Source: Candidatus Nanopelagicales bacterium
GTDB taxonomy: Bacteria > Actinomycetota > Actinomycetes > S36-B12 > UBA5976
Length of the DNA: 7,444 nucleotides
Direction of reading: 5' to 3'
Assembly: GCA_030831445.1 (NCBI GenBank)
Contig: JAURLB010000183.1
Span: 1 to 7,444, forward strand
The notes beneath the pieces are model-generated. The model worked only from the letters and a program-made list of their open reading frames with translations. It was not told where the DNA came from and did no database searches. Position 1 is the stretch's first letter. Each line of letters opens with the position of its first letter. The position numbers and the translations under genes are program-made. This document shows, piece after piece, positions 1 through 6,062 of this stretch.

Positions 1-196
1 CAGCTGCATTCATTTCTTCACGCACAATGTTTTCTATTTTTCTATACACTCGATAGCCAAGTGGTAACCACGAGAAAATTCCCGGTGCAATTCGGCGCAC
101 AAACCCAGCACGAACTAATAACTTATGGCTAATCAGTTCTGCATCGGCTGGGTCATCCCTGAGCGTTCGCAGGAACAATGTTGACATTCGTAGCAC
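1..196 (-). CDS. proS: Prolyl-tRNA synthetase, N-terminal part (cut by window edge)
   Basis: The minus strand encodes 65 codons starting at a GTG (196-194) and running off the left edge. The product starts [20 protein letters not shown] and continues through [23 protein letters not shown] and IVREEMNAA. This is the N-terminus of bacterial-type prolyl-tRNA synthetase, the class II enzyme that charges tRNA-Pro with proline in the cytoplasm. The R-x-APG-x-(Y/F)-x-WLPLG stretch at about residues 38-48 belongs to class II motif 1. A stop codon lies in frame shortly upstream (TAA at 229-227), and a strong Shine-Dalgarno site (GGAGGG) lies 4 nt before the GTG, so this start is preferred over the ATG at 187. 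The gene is last in the visible rip1-ispG-GNAT-proS operon, 45 nt after the GNAT stop. The reading is certain enough despite truncation; the inserted editing domain lies outside the window and cannot be checked. Confidence 0.93.
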   Translation of the reverse strand, partial: MLRMSTLFLRTLRDDPADAELISHKLLVRAGFVRRIAPGIFSWLPLGYRVYRKIENIVREEMNAA

Positions 197-200
197 TGTG

Positions 201-206
201 CCCTCC
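201..206 (-). promoter_or_regulatory. Shine-Dalgarno site of proS
   Basis: On the minus strand GGAGGG is followed by CACA and then the GTG start of proS. It is the only strong ribosome binding site in the window and it decides the GTG start over the in-frame ATG three codons later. The other visible genes have weak or no such sites, which suggests proS is translated by independent initiation and not by coupling to the GNAT gene. Confidence 0.75.
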
Positions 207-241
207 AATGCCCAAACTTACTAGTGGCACGCTTGAGAAAA

Positions 242-1069
242 TCAGACATCAAGAAAGATTGTCGAATACTCCTCAATTTGGCTGAACCCAAGTCGTCGGT
301 ACAGGCTGAGTGCTGGCAGATTAAAGTCGTTGACATAGAGCGTGACTCTGAAGGCTATATCTCGCTGAATGATTGCTAATGCATCTGAAAAGTGCTGAGC
401 AGATCGACCATGCCCCCGCCACTCTGGATGCATCCACACTCCCTGCACCTGGCACACATCTCCATATCGAATTGGCACATCAACTTTGAAGCGGAGCACC
501 CCTTCGTCGTCAAAGTAACCAATACTGCGCTTTTGAAGAACTTGGTCGCGAAGGCGTTGCTTATAGGTTTCAAGATTATAGGGAGCTCTACCAACTTCAC
601 CAACGAACATAGCGTGCGACGCATCAAAATATTGATCAAAATCGTCGATTGTTATGTAGCGAATCATTGATTGCAGAGAACTTTCTATGTGTTTGTCGAG
701 TAGTAAATAAGGTTGAGACGGTCGTTCACTTGCCACACTGCGCGATGGATCACTACTCGATAGCGCTTTCCAAAAAGTAGCAACATCATCTCGCGCGCCA
801 ACTATTGAGGCGATTTGGGCGTACTTCACATACGTGGTGTTTACAAATTGCTGCGCCTGTTGGTCACTCACAGAGATTGGCACAGCATTCCCTGATATAA
901 AAAGCATTGATTCAATCGAACCATCGTCCAGCAATGCAAGCACAATGGAGTCTTCAGCATCTCTACCAAAGATCCGCTCAGCAACGAATACATACTGATC
1001 TAGATTGTCCGAGAGAAAGGCTTCGACAAGATGGCGATCTTTTGCAGTGAGTCGAACTGGAGGTTTCAT
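242..1069 (-). CDS. GNAT family N-acetyltransferase with N-terminal DUF4081-like domain
   Basis: The product has 275 residues. The N-terminal half (about 1-130, with VFVAERI and a SGNAVPI segment) matches the DUF4081-type domain found before the catalytic domain in actinobacterial proteins such as M. tuberculosis Rv2867c, by memory of the family. The C-terminal half is a GNAT domain: CQVQGVWMHPEWRGHGRS (about 206-223) contains motif A, with the acetyl-CoA pyrophosphate-binding RGHGRS loop at 218-223, and LYVNDFNLPALSLYRRLGF (244-262) is motif B. The enzyme should transfer an acetyl group from acetyl-CoA to an amine; the acceptor is unknown. The ATG start overlaps the ispG stop by one base (TAATG), has no clear Shine-Dalgarno site, and is probably translated by coupling. 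Its place between ispG and proS is conserved in actinobacteria, but that does not show a role in isoprenoid synthesis. Family assignment is firm; function is open. Confidence 0.88.
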   Translation of the reverse strand: MKPPVRLTAKDRHLVEAFLSDNLDQYVFVAERIFGRDAEDSIVLALLDDGSIESMLFISGNAVPISVSDQQAQQFVNTTYVKYAQIASIVGARDDVATFWKALSSSDPSRSVASERPSQPYLLLDKHIESSLQSMIRYITIDDFDQYFDASHAMFVGEVGRAPYNLETYKQRLRDQVLQKRSIGYFDDEGVLRFKVDVPIRYGDVCQVQGVWMHPEWRGHGRSAQHFSDALAIIQRDIAFRVTLYVNDFNLPALSLYRRLGFSQIEEYSTIFLDV

Positions 1070-2226
1070 TAGGTCGTGACGACTACTGGCGTACCAGTCT
1101 GACCTTCCATCGTGGCTGCGAGCTTATTTGCCTCTTCAATTAATGTCGCGACAATTTCTGATTCAGGTACTGTTTTAATAACTTCACCTTTGACAAAGAT
1201 TTGTCCTTTTCCATTCCCACTTGCTACGCCTAAATCAGCCTCGCGTGCTTCGCCCGGACCGTTAACGACACATCCCATGACAGCTACACGCAGTGGAACT
1301 TTCATTCCCTCTAGTCCAGCAGTGACGTCGTTTGCCAATTTATACACATCTACCTGTGCTCTTCCGCATGAAGGGCACGAGACGATTTCAAGTCCTCGTC
1401 TTCGTAGGTTCAGGGACTCAAGAATCTGCAATCCAACTTTCACTTCTTCAACCGGTGGGGCGGAGAGTGAGACTCGTATGGTGTCGCCGATTCCTTGCGA
1501 AAGCAATGCGCCGAATGCGACTGCGGATTTGATAGTCCCTTGAAAAGCTGGCCCTGCTTCAGTCACTCCTAGATGCAATGGATAGTCGCATTGCTCGGCA
1601 AGCATCTGGTATGCCAGAACCATCACAACAGGATCGTGGTGCTTCACAGAAATCTTAATGTCCTGAAAATCATGTTCTTCAAACAAACTAGCTTCCCACA
1701 GTGCTGACTCCACAAGTGCTTCCGGAGTTGCCTTGCCATATTTCTTCAGTAATCGAGGATCAAGTGAACCTGCATTCACCCCAATCCGAATTGGGGTTTG
1801 ATGATCTTTGGCTGCTTTGGCAATTTCTTTTACTTTGTCGTCAAATTGTTTGATGTTTCCAGGGTTAACGCGAACACCAGCGCAACCCGCTTCAATTGCC
1901 GCGAAAACATATTTCGGTTGAAAATGAATGTCGGCAATCACTGGGATTCCTGACTTCTTCGCGATTGCCACGAGAGCATTCGCATCGTCCTGGCTAGGAA
2001 CCGCAACACGTACTACTTGACAACCTGTCGCCGTGAGTTCCGCGATTTGCTGTAGTGTCGAATTGATATCTGCCGTGACCGTTGTCGCCATTGACTGGAC
2101 AGAAACCGGTGCATCTCCACCGACTTCCACATCCTTGATGTGGTGCTTTAGAACGATTTTTCGACTCTTGCGACGAGGCCTGATGACAGGAGCTGGCATC
2201 TCGGGCATTCCTAGATTAATTGTCAT
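1069..2226 (-). CDS. ispG: (E)-4-hydroxy-3-methylbut-2-enyl-diphosphate synthase (IspG/GcpE)
   Basis: This is the cytoplasmic 4Fe-4S enzyme of the MEP pathway that reductively opens the cyclic diphosphate MEcPP to HMBPP, using reduced ferredoxin or flavodoxin. With the start chosen here it has 385 residues, normal for the short bacterial form. The N-terminal TIM barrel runs to about residue 270 (SVQSM at 42-46, [13 protein letters not shown] near 94-106, [28 protein letters not shown]). The C-terminal iron-sulfur domain carries C284 and C287 in CPSCGR, C319 in [11 protein letters not shown], and E326, the usual cluster ligands. The start is taken as the ATG at 2226, giving MTINLGMP as in mycobacterial IspG, with a weak AGAGA 8 nt upstream. 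A GTG at 2232, two codons earlier, is possible but would sit only 2 nt from that site. The gene follows the rip1 stop by 20 nt and overlaps the GNAT start by one base, so it lies within an operon. Confidence 0.97.
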   Translation of the reverse strand: MTINLGMPEMPAPVIRPRRKSRKIVLKHHIKDVEVGGDAPVSVQSMATTVTADINSTLQQIAELTATGCQVVRVAVPSQDDANALVAIAKKSGIPVIADIHFQPKYVFAAIEAGCAGVRVNPGNIKQFDDKVKEIAKAAKDHQTPIRIGVNAGSLDPRLLKKYGKATPEALVESALWEASLFEEHDFQDIKISVKHHDPVVMVLAYQMLAEQCDYPLHLGVTEAGPAFQGTIKSAVAFGALLSQGIGDTIRVSLSAPPVEEVKVGLQILESLNLRRRGLEIVSCPSCGRAQVDVYKLANDVTAGLEGMKVPLRVAVMGCVVNGPGEAREADLGVASGNGKGQIFVKGEVIKTVPESEIVATLIEEANKLAATMEGQTGTPVVVTT

Positions 2227-2246
2227 AGGCACATTCTCTAATGAAC

Positions 2247-3551
2247 CTAGCCAAACAGCGAGATGGGGTTGAGAATGTCAGCCACAATCACGATAAGTCC
2301 AGCAGACAGGAGCAGTGCGGCGACCACATAAGTAAGCGGTAAAGCGCGAGCTGTGTCAATCGGACCTGGATCTGGCATGTTACGAAGCCGAGCGATGCGC
2401 TTTCGAATCCCCTCGAATATTGCGCCAGCTGCGTGCCCACCATCAAGCGGTAACAGTGGGACGAGGTTGAAGATAAAGAGGAAGAGATTCAAACTCGCAG
2501 CAAGCCCGAGCAAATTCTGAACTTTTTCAATATTGCCAAGGTCGCTTGCAACTATCTCGCCAGAAATGCGGCTGACTCCAACCACACTTACAGGTCCATT
2601 TGGATCGCGATCCTCGCCATTGACCATGGTGACGACAAGCGCAGCAATTTTTTCTGGAAATGAAATGAGCGCTGAAATCGAAGCAGTTGTCATTCGCCAC
2701 ATTTCACCAGGAACAGCAGTAATAGGCATCGGCGCAAGAATAATTTCAGGAGATACACCTAAGAATCTGCGATCTATAACTTCACCTGTGGGATTTCCAT
2801 CATCATCAACCATCGTGATATCGAGGGTTGCAAGCGTCACATCAAGTGATCTCTTCTGACCTGCAGAATTTTCAACGATGACAACCACGTCATTTGAAGT
2901 CGCTGTAGATATCGCACGACCAACATCTTGCCAGCTGTTGATTCTGGTCTGCCCAATGCGAACTAATCGCTCTCCTTCGCGGATCCCAGACAATGCAGCA
3001 GGGGTTTGGGGAGAATCAAGACAACCTGTTGCGGATCCATCTCCCCAAAGATCCGACTCGGTTGGTACACATGCAACGATTTCCCCCACTTGAGTGGTGG
3101 CTGTCGCCACGCCAATTCCAGAAAAGACTATCGAAAAGAATAAAACTGCAAGGACCAAGTTCATGAATGGTCCACCAATCATGATGATGAGTTTCTTCCA
3201 GACAGGTAGTGCATAAAAGGTTCTACCTTCTTCACCTGGCTGGATTTCTGCTGCACTTTCCTCTCTCGCATGATCAATCAGATCAGCAAATGGCCCGCCA
3301 ACTCTTCGTTGGTCTTTTCGGGAGACTGCATACATCCCAATCATCCGGATATAGCCACCAAGCGGAATGGCTCGGATGGCGTACTTGGTCTCGCCGACCT
3401 GCTTTTTCCAAACGTGAGGTCCAAAGCCAACAGCGTATTCCGTGACCTTTACCCCGAATTTTTTAGCCGGAATCAGGTGGCCAAACTCATGCAGGGCGAT
3501 AGAAAATCCTATAACGAGGAGGAAAATGAGTATTCCGACTAATTCCAACAC
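2247..3551 (-). CDS. rip1: Site-2 intramembrane zinc metalloprotease, Rip1/RseP family, with PDZ domain
   Basis: The 434-residue product is a membrane protease of peptidase family M50. Such enzymes cut anti-sigma factors or other single-pass proteins within the membrane after a first extracytoplasmic cut. The first membrane helix (about 3-20) ends in the zinc motif HEFGH (21-25). The third zinc ligand lies in [12 protein letters not shown] (362-373, D370). GGPFMN (126-131) begins another helix (about 120-147), and a last helix lies at about 405-427. A PDZ-like region occupies about 155-245 ([16 protein letters not shown] near 189-204). The start is a GTG at 3551. No Shine-Dalgarno site precedes it, but a TCTAAT -10 element lies 8 nt upstream, suggesting a leaderless message. 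It is the first gene of the operon, with ispG 20 nt downstream. In most actinobacteria dxr precedes it; here a divergent gabT takes that place. The substrate cannot be told from this window. Confidence 0.95.
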   Translation of the reverse strand: MLELVGILIFLLVIGFSIALHEFGHLIPAKKFGVKVTEYAVGFGPHVWKKQVGETKYAIRAIPLGGYIRMIGMYAVSRKDQRRVGGPFADLIDHAREESAAEIQPGEEGRTFYALPVWKKLIIMIGGPFMNLVLAVLFFSIVFSGIGVATATTQVGEIVACVPTESDLWGDGSATGCLDSPQTPAALSGIREGERLVRIGQTRINSWQDVGRAISTATSNDVVVIVENSAGQKRSLDVTLATLDITMVDDDGNPTGEVIDRRFLGVSPEIILAPMPITAVPGEMWRMTTASISALISFPEKIAALVVTMVNGEDRDPNGPVSVVGVSRISGEIVASDLGNIEKVQNLLGLAASLNLFLFIFNLVPLLPLDGGHAAGAIFEGIRKRIARLRNMPDPGPIDTARALPLTYVVAALLLSAGLIVIVADILNPISLFG

Positions 3552-3559
3552 GGTTTTAG

Positions 3560-3565
3560 ATTAGA
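3560..3565 (-). promoter_or_regulatory. Candidate -10 element of the rip1-ispG-GNAT-proS operon
   Basis: The minus strand reads TCTAAT (5 of 6 matches to TATAAT), followed by 8 nt (CTAAAACC) and the GTG start of rip1. A -10 at this distance places the transcription start at or next to the start codon, as in the leaderless transcripts common in actinobacteria. I see no good -35 at 16-18 nt spacing. The assignment rests on position and match only. Confidence 0.45.
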
Positions 3566-3589
3566 CCAAGTCACCCACATACGCATAAC
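3562..3589 (+). promoter_or_regulatory. Candidate promoter of gabT (leaderless type)
   Basis: On the plus strand TAGACC (3562-3567, 4 of 6 matches to TTGACA) and CATAAC (3584-3589, 4 of 6 matches to TATAAT) are separated by 16 bp. The -10 ends 8 nt before the ATG of gabT, the same spacing as for rip1 on the other strand. There is no Shine-Dalgarno site in this short leader. The -35 overlaps the candidate -10 of rip1, so polymerase could hardly occupy both at once. Confidence 0.42.
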
Positions 3590-3597
3590 CTTGGCGT

Positions 3598-4974
3598 ATG
3601 AATTCACCAACTGGCGGTCCATCACTGGAGCAAAAACGTCATCTCGTAACGGCTATTCCTGGCCCAAAGTCTCAAGCGCTGCATTCAAGGCGTCAATCGG
3701 CAGTGTCTGCCGGTATCAGTTCCACTCTACCTATCTATGTTCAGGCTGCGGGCGATGGTGTCATCGTTGATATCGACGGCAATAGTTTGATTGATCTCGG
3801 TGCAGGTATTGCAGTTGTTAACGTTGGCAATAGTGCAACGAAAGTTGTCGCGAATGTGCAGGCACAGGTTGGCCAATTCACACATACATGTTTCATGGTT
3901 GCTCCGTATGAAGGGTACGTTGAAGTATGCGAAGCATTGAATGAATTAACGCCTGGAACTCATCCAAAAAAGTCTGCACTCTTTAATAGTGGTGCTGAAG
4001 CTGTTGAAAATGCAGTCAAAATTGCCCGTAGTTACACAAAGCGCCAAGCCATCGTGGTTTTCGAGCACGGCTATCATGGACGAACGAACATGACAATGGC
4101 AATGACCGCCAAGAACATGCCTTACAAACATACCTTTGGTCCATTCGCGAACGAGGTGTATCGAGTTCCAGTTTCGTACCCATTTAGAGATGAACGATCC
4201 GGAAGTGACGTCGCGAAAGATGCGATTACAAGAATTGAAAAAGAAGTTGGCGGCTCTAACGTTGCGGCTATTGTCATTGAACCTATTCAAGGTGAGGGCG
4301 GCTTTATTGTCCCAGCCCTTGGGTTCCTCCCCGCAATTCAGGCATACGCAAATGCCAATGGAATACTGTTCATTACCGATGAAATTCAAACTGGTTTTTG
4401 CCGGACAGGAAGTTGGTTTGCATCCGAGGATGAAAATCTCACGCCAGATTTGATTACCACCGCAAAGGGAATCGCTGGTGGTCTACCACTTGCCGCAGTC
4501 ACCGGTCGTGCAGAAATTATGGACGCAATTCATCCCGGTGGTCTAGGTGGCACGTACGGCGGAAATCCAATTGCTTGTGCTGCGGCGCTCGGAGCAATTG
4601 CCACAATGAAAGATCTTGATCTCAACAGTAAAGCGACTCAGCTCGGTGAAGTGCTCACACAAAGACTCACTGAACTCAAAGCACAATTTTCAACAGTTGG
4701 TGACGTGCGAGGTCGCGGAGCAATGCAGGCGCTTGAATTTGTTCTTCCCGGTACAAAAGATCCGAATCCAGAGTTCACCTCCGCTGTAGCAAAACGTTGT
4801 CATGCTGCAGGAGTACTTGTATTGACCGCAGGAACGTATTCCAACGTCATTCGCTTGCTTCCGCCATTGACCATGAGTCTTGAACTTCTCAATGAAGGTC
4901 TTGATGTTCTTGAAGAGAGCATCGCTGACGTCATGCAGCAGATGGTGGGACCTGAGTTAGCGTCCCTCAAGTAA
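3598..4974 (+). CDS. gabT: 4-aminobutyrate (GABA) aminotransferase, class III PLP enzyme
   Basis: The 458-residue product is a cytoplasmic, PLP-dependent fold-type I aminotransferase. GabT moves the amino group of GABA to 2-oxoglutarate, giving succinate semialdehyde and glutamate. Visible landmarks are IPGPKSQAL near the N-terminus (20-28), LIDLGAGIAV (64-73), FTHTCFMVAPYEGY (94-107), the PLP phosphate-binding SGAEAVENA (131-139), HGYHGRT (157-163), EPIQGEGG (228-235), DEIQTGF (261-267, D261 contacts the PLP ring nitrogen), TTAKGIAGG with the Schiff-base lysine K290, and GGTYGGNP (317-324). These match actinobacterial GabT closely from end to end, and length is normal. Related acetylornithine or 5-aminovalerate aminotransferases are less likely because of the FTHTCFMV and HGYHGRTN segments. 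The gene is divergent from rip1 across 46 bp and convergent with the ureohydrolase gene, overlapping its end by 18 bp. Confidence 0.93.
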   Translation: MNSPTGGPSLEQKRHLVTAIPGPKSQALHSRRQSAVSAGISSTLPIYVQAAGDGVIVDIDGNSLIDLGAGIAVVNVGNSATKVVANVQAQVGQFTHTCFMVAPYEGYVEVCEALNELTPGTHPKKSALFNSGAEAVENAVKIARSYTKRQAIVVFEHGYHGRTNMTMAMTAKNMPYKHTFGPFANEVYRVPVSYPFRDERSGSDVAKDAITRIEKEVGGSNVAAIVIEPIQGEGGFIVPALGFLPAIQAYANANGILFITDEIQTGFCRTGSWFASEDENLTPDLITTAKGIAGGLPLAAVTGRAEIMDAIHPGGLGGTYGGNPIACAAALGAIATMKDLDLNSKATQLGEVLTQRLTELKAQFSTVGDVRGRGAMQALEFVLPGTKDPNPEFTSAVAKRCHAAGVLVLTAGTYSNVIRLLPPLTMSLELLNEGLDVLEESIADVMQQMVGPELASLK

Positions 4975-5967
4975 CGGTTTCGTTTTCCAACTATCGTCAT
5001 TTGATCCATCGCGCTTTCGTTTTGCTAATGCTGACAAACTTTCGAGTGCAACGCGATTTGCAAGTAATGCGGTGATGTCTGCATGGTCATACCCAGGGGC
5101 AACTTCCACAATGTCAATCCCCCAGACAGGAACTTTGTAACAAATCCAGCGAACTGCATCTAAGAGTTGGCGAGACGAGAGTCCTCCAGGTTCTGGTGTT
5201 CCTGTTCCTGGGGCACTTCCAGGGTCTACGACATCGATGTCGACTGAAAGATAAATGCCGTCACAATCCTTTAGAGCTAAAGCCACTGCTTCTTCGAGAC
5301 AAACATCAAAGCCTCGAGATGTGATTTCTGTCATTTCATAACTTCGCATCCCTTGCTCTGCCATCCAGTCAAGGGTTTCTGGTTCTGGCCAATAGCCACG
5401 CAGTCCCATTTGAATAAAACGATCTCCTCGACATGCTCCCGATTCAAGTAAACGTCGCATAGGTTGACCGTGGCCAATCAAAGAGCCGAAGTTGATATCT
5501 CCCGTATCGGCGTGAGCATCAAAGTGAATGACTCCAACTTTGCCAAAACCTTTCGCGTTCGCAATACCTGTGACATTCGGCCACGTGACGGTGTGGTCTC
5601 CACCAAGAATGAGCGGTATCGCATCATGGCGAGCAATCGTGCTCACTGTATCTTCAAGTGCTTTACAAGACTTTTCGATGTCACCGGAGAACATTTCAAC
5701 GTCTCCCATGTCAACTACGTTGATATCTCGAAGGGCATCAACACCTAATGCCAGCGAGGGTCGCGAGCCGTCATGTGGCAAGTAATCAGTACTCCTGATT
5801 GCGGATGGGCCAAATCGGGCTCCAGCTCGATACGAAGTGCCACCGTCAAATGGTGCACCAACAATCACTACATCGGCTTTCGTGAGAGCAGAAGTATCAG
5901 CAATATCGATTGCTTCTACACCTAAAAAGGTGATGTCTGGTCCAAACATTGCGCCATATCTCGTCAT
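4957..5967 (-). CDS. speB: Ureohydrolase of the agmatinase/guanidinobutyrase family
   Basis: The 336-residue product belongs to the arginase/agmatinase superfamily, cytoplasmic di-manganese enzymes that hydrolyse a guanidino group to an amine plus urea. All metal ligands are present: H125 in GGDHT (122-126), D150, H152 and D154 in DAHAD, and D243 and D245 in SVDIDVVDP. E288 in DIVEVAP and the GTGTPEPGG loop (254-262) are also typical. The N-terminal VGAPFDGGTSYRAGARFGPSAIR fits agmatinase-like proteins and not arginases. The substrate-loop sequence is GHGQPMRR (165-172), where many agmatinases have HGT. Substrate is therefore uncertain: agmatine (giving putrescine) or 4-guanidinobutyrate (giving GABA, the substrate of adjacent gabT). 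The ATG at 5967 was chosen because RYGAMFGPDITFLGV is a usual N-terminus; the ATG at codon 7 is an alternative. It is convergent with gabT and divergent from the FAD oxidase gene. The speB symbol means family, not proven agmatinase. Confidence 0.9.
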   Translation of the reverse strand: MTRYGAMFGPDITFLGVEAIDIADTSALTKADVVIVGAPFDGGTSYRAGARFGPSAIRSTDYLPHDGSRPSLALGVDALRDINVVDMGDVEMFSGDIEKSCKALEDTVSTIARHDAIPLILGGDHTVTWPNVTGIANAKGFGKVGVIHFDAHADTGDINFGSLIGHGQPMRRLLESGACRGDRFIQMGLRGYWPEPETLDWMAEQGMRSYEMTEITSRGFDVCLEEAVALALKDCDGIYLSVDIDVVDPGSAPGTGTPEPGGLSSRQLLDAVRWICYKVPVWGIDIVEVAPGYDHADITALLANRVALESLSALAKRKRDGSNDDSWKTKPLLEGR

Positions 5968-6002
5968 GGGTGAAGGCTAATGCAGAAGCTCCAAATGCGT
6001 AG

Positions 6003-6009
6003 TACCCTA
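6003..6009. promoter_or_regulatory. Symmetric candidate -10 element between the ureohydrolase and FAD oxidase genes
   Basis: TACCCTA reads as TANNNT on both strands (TACCCT on plus, TAGGGT on minus). On the minus strand it would place transcription start about 30 nt before the ureohydrolase ATG; on the plus strand about 48 nt before the oxidase ATG. It lies in the only gap (95 bp) between these divergent genes. No good -35 was found for either direction, so this is a weak prediction. TAGTTT at 6018-6023 is another possible plus-strand -10. Confidence 0.25.
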
Positions 6010-6037
6010 GCCACATCTAGTTTCGAAGGGATTGGTG

Positions 6038-6052
6038 GGAAGTTCATCTTCC
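6038..6052 (+). repeat. Short inverted repeat upstream of the FAD oxidase gene
   Basis: GGAAG, a 5-nt spacer (TTCAT) and CTTCC form a perfect inverted repeat that ends 10 nt before the oxidase ATG. It could be an operator half-site pair or a small RNA hairpin in the leader that ties up the purine-rich GGGAAG. With only 5-bp arms it could also be chance. There is no U-run, so it is not a terminator. Confidence 0.25.
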
Positions 6053-6062
6053 TTAAATTCCT

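Noticed and set aside
133..336. 67-residue minus-strand open frame across the GNAT-proS junction
   Set aside because: It overlaps the proS start and the GNAT end in another frame, and its sequence resembles no family; the proS reading explains the region.
1073..1083. Odd palindrome GTCGTGACGAC at the end of ispG
   Set aside because: The arms are only 5 bp and the bases encode the C-terminal VVTT of IspG; there is no T-run, so it is not a terminator, and chance is the simplest explanation.
1112..1543. 143-residue plus-strand open frame opposite ispG
   Set aside because: It is antisense to conserved ispG codons including the iron-sulfur cysteines; it has low-complexity Ser/Pro/Thr composition and no recognisable domain.
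2227..2232. Upstream GTG start for ispG
   Set aside because: The weak AGAGA site would be only 2 nt away, and the ATG at 2226 gives the N-terminus usual for actinobacterial IspG; it is kept only as an alternative.
3946..4389. 147-residue minus-strand open frame opposite gabT
   Set aside because: It lies fully antisense to the conserved PLP-binding core of gabT, has no known motif and no plausible start signal.
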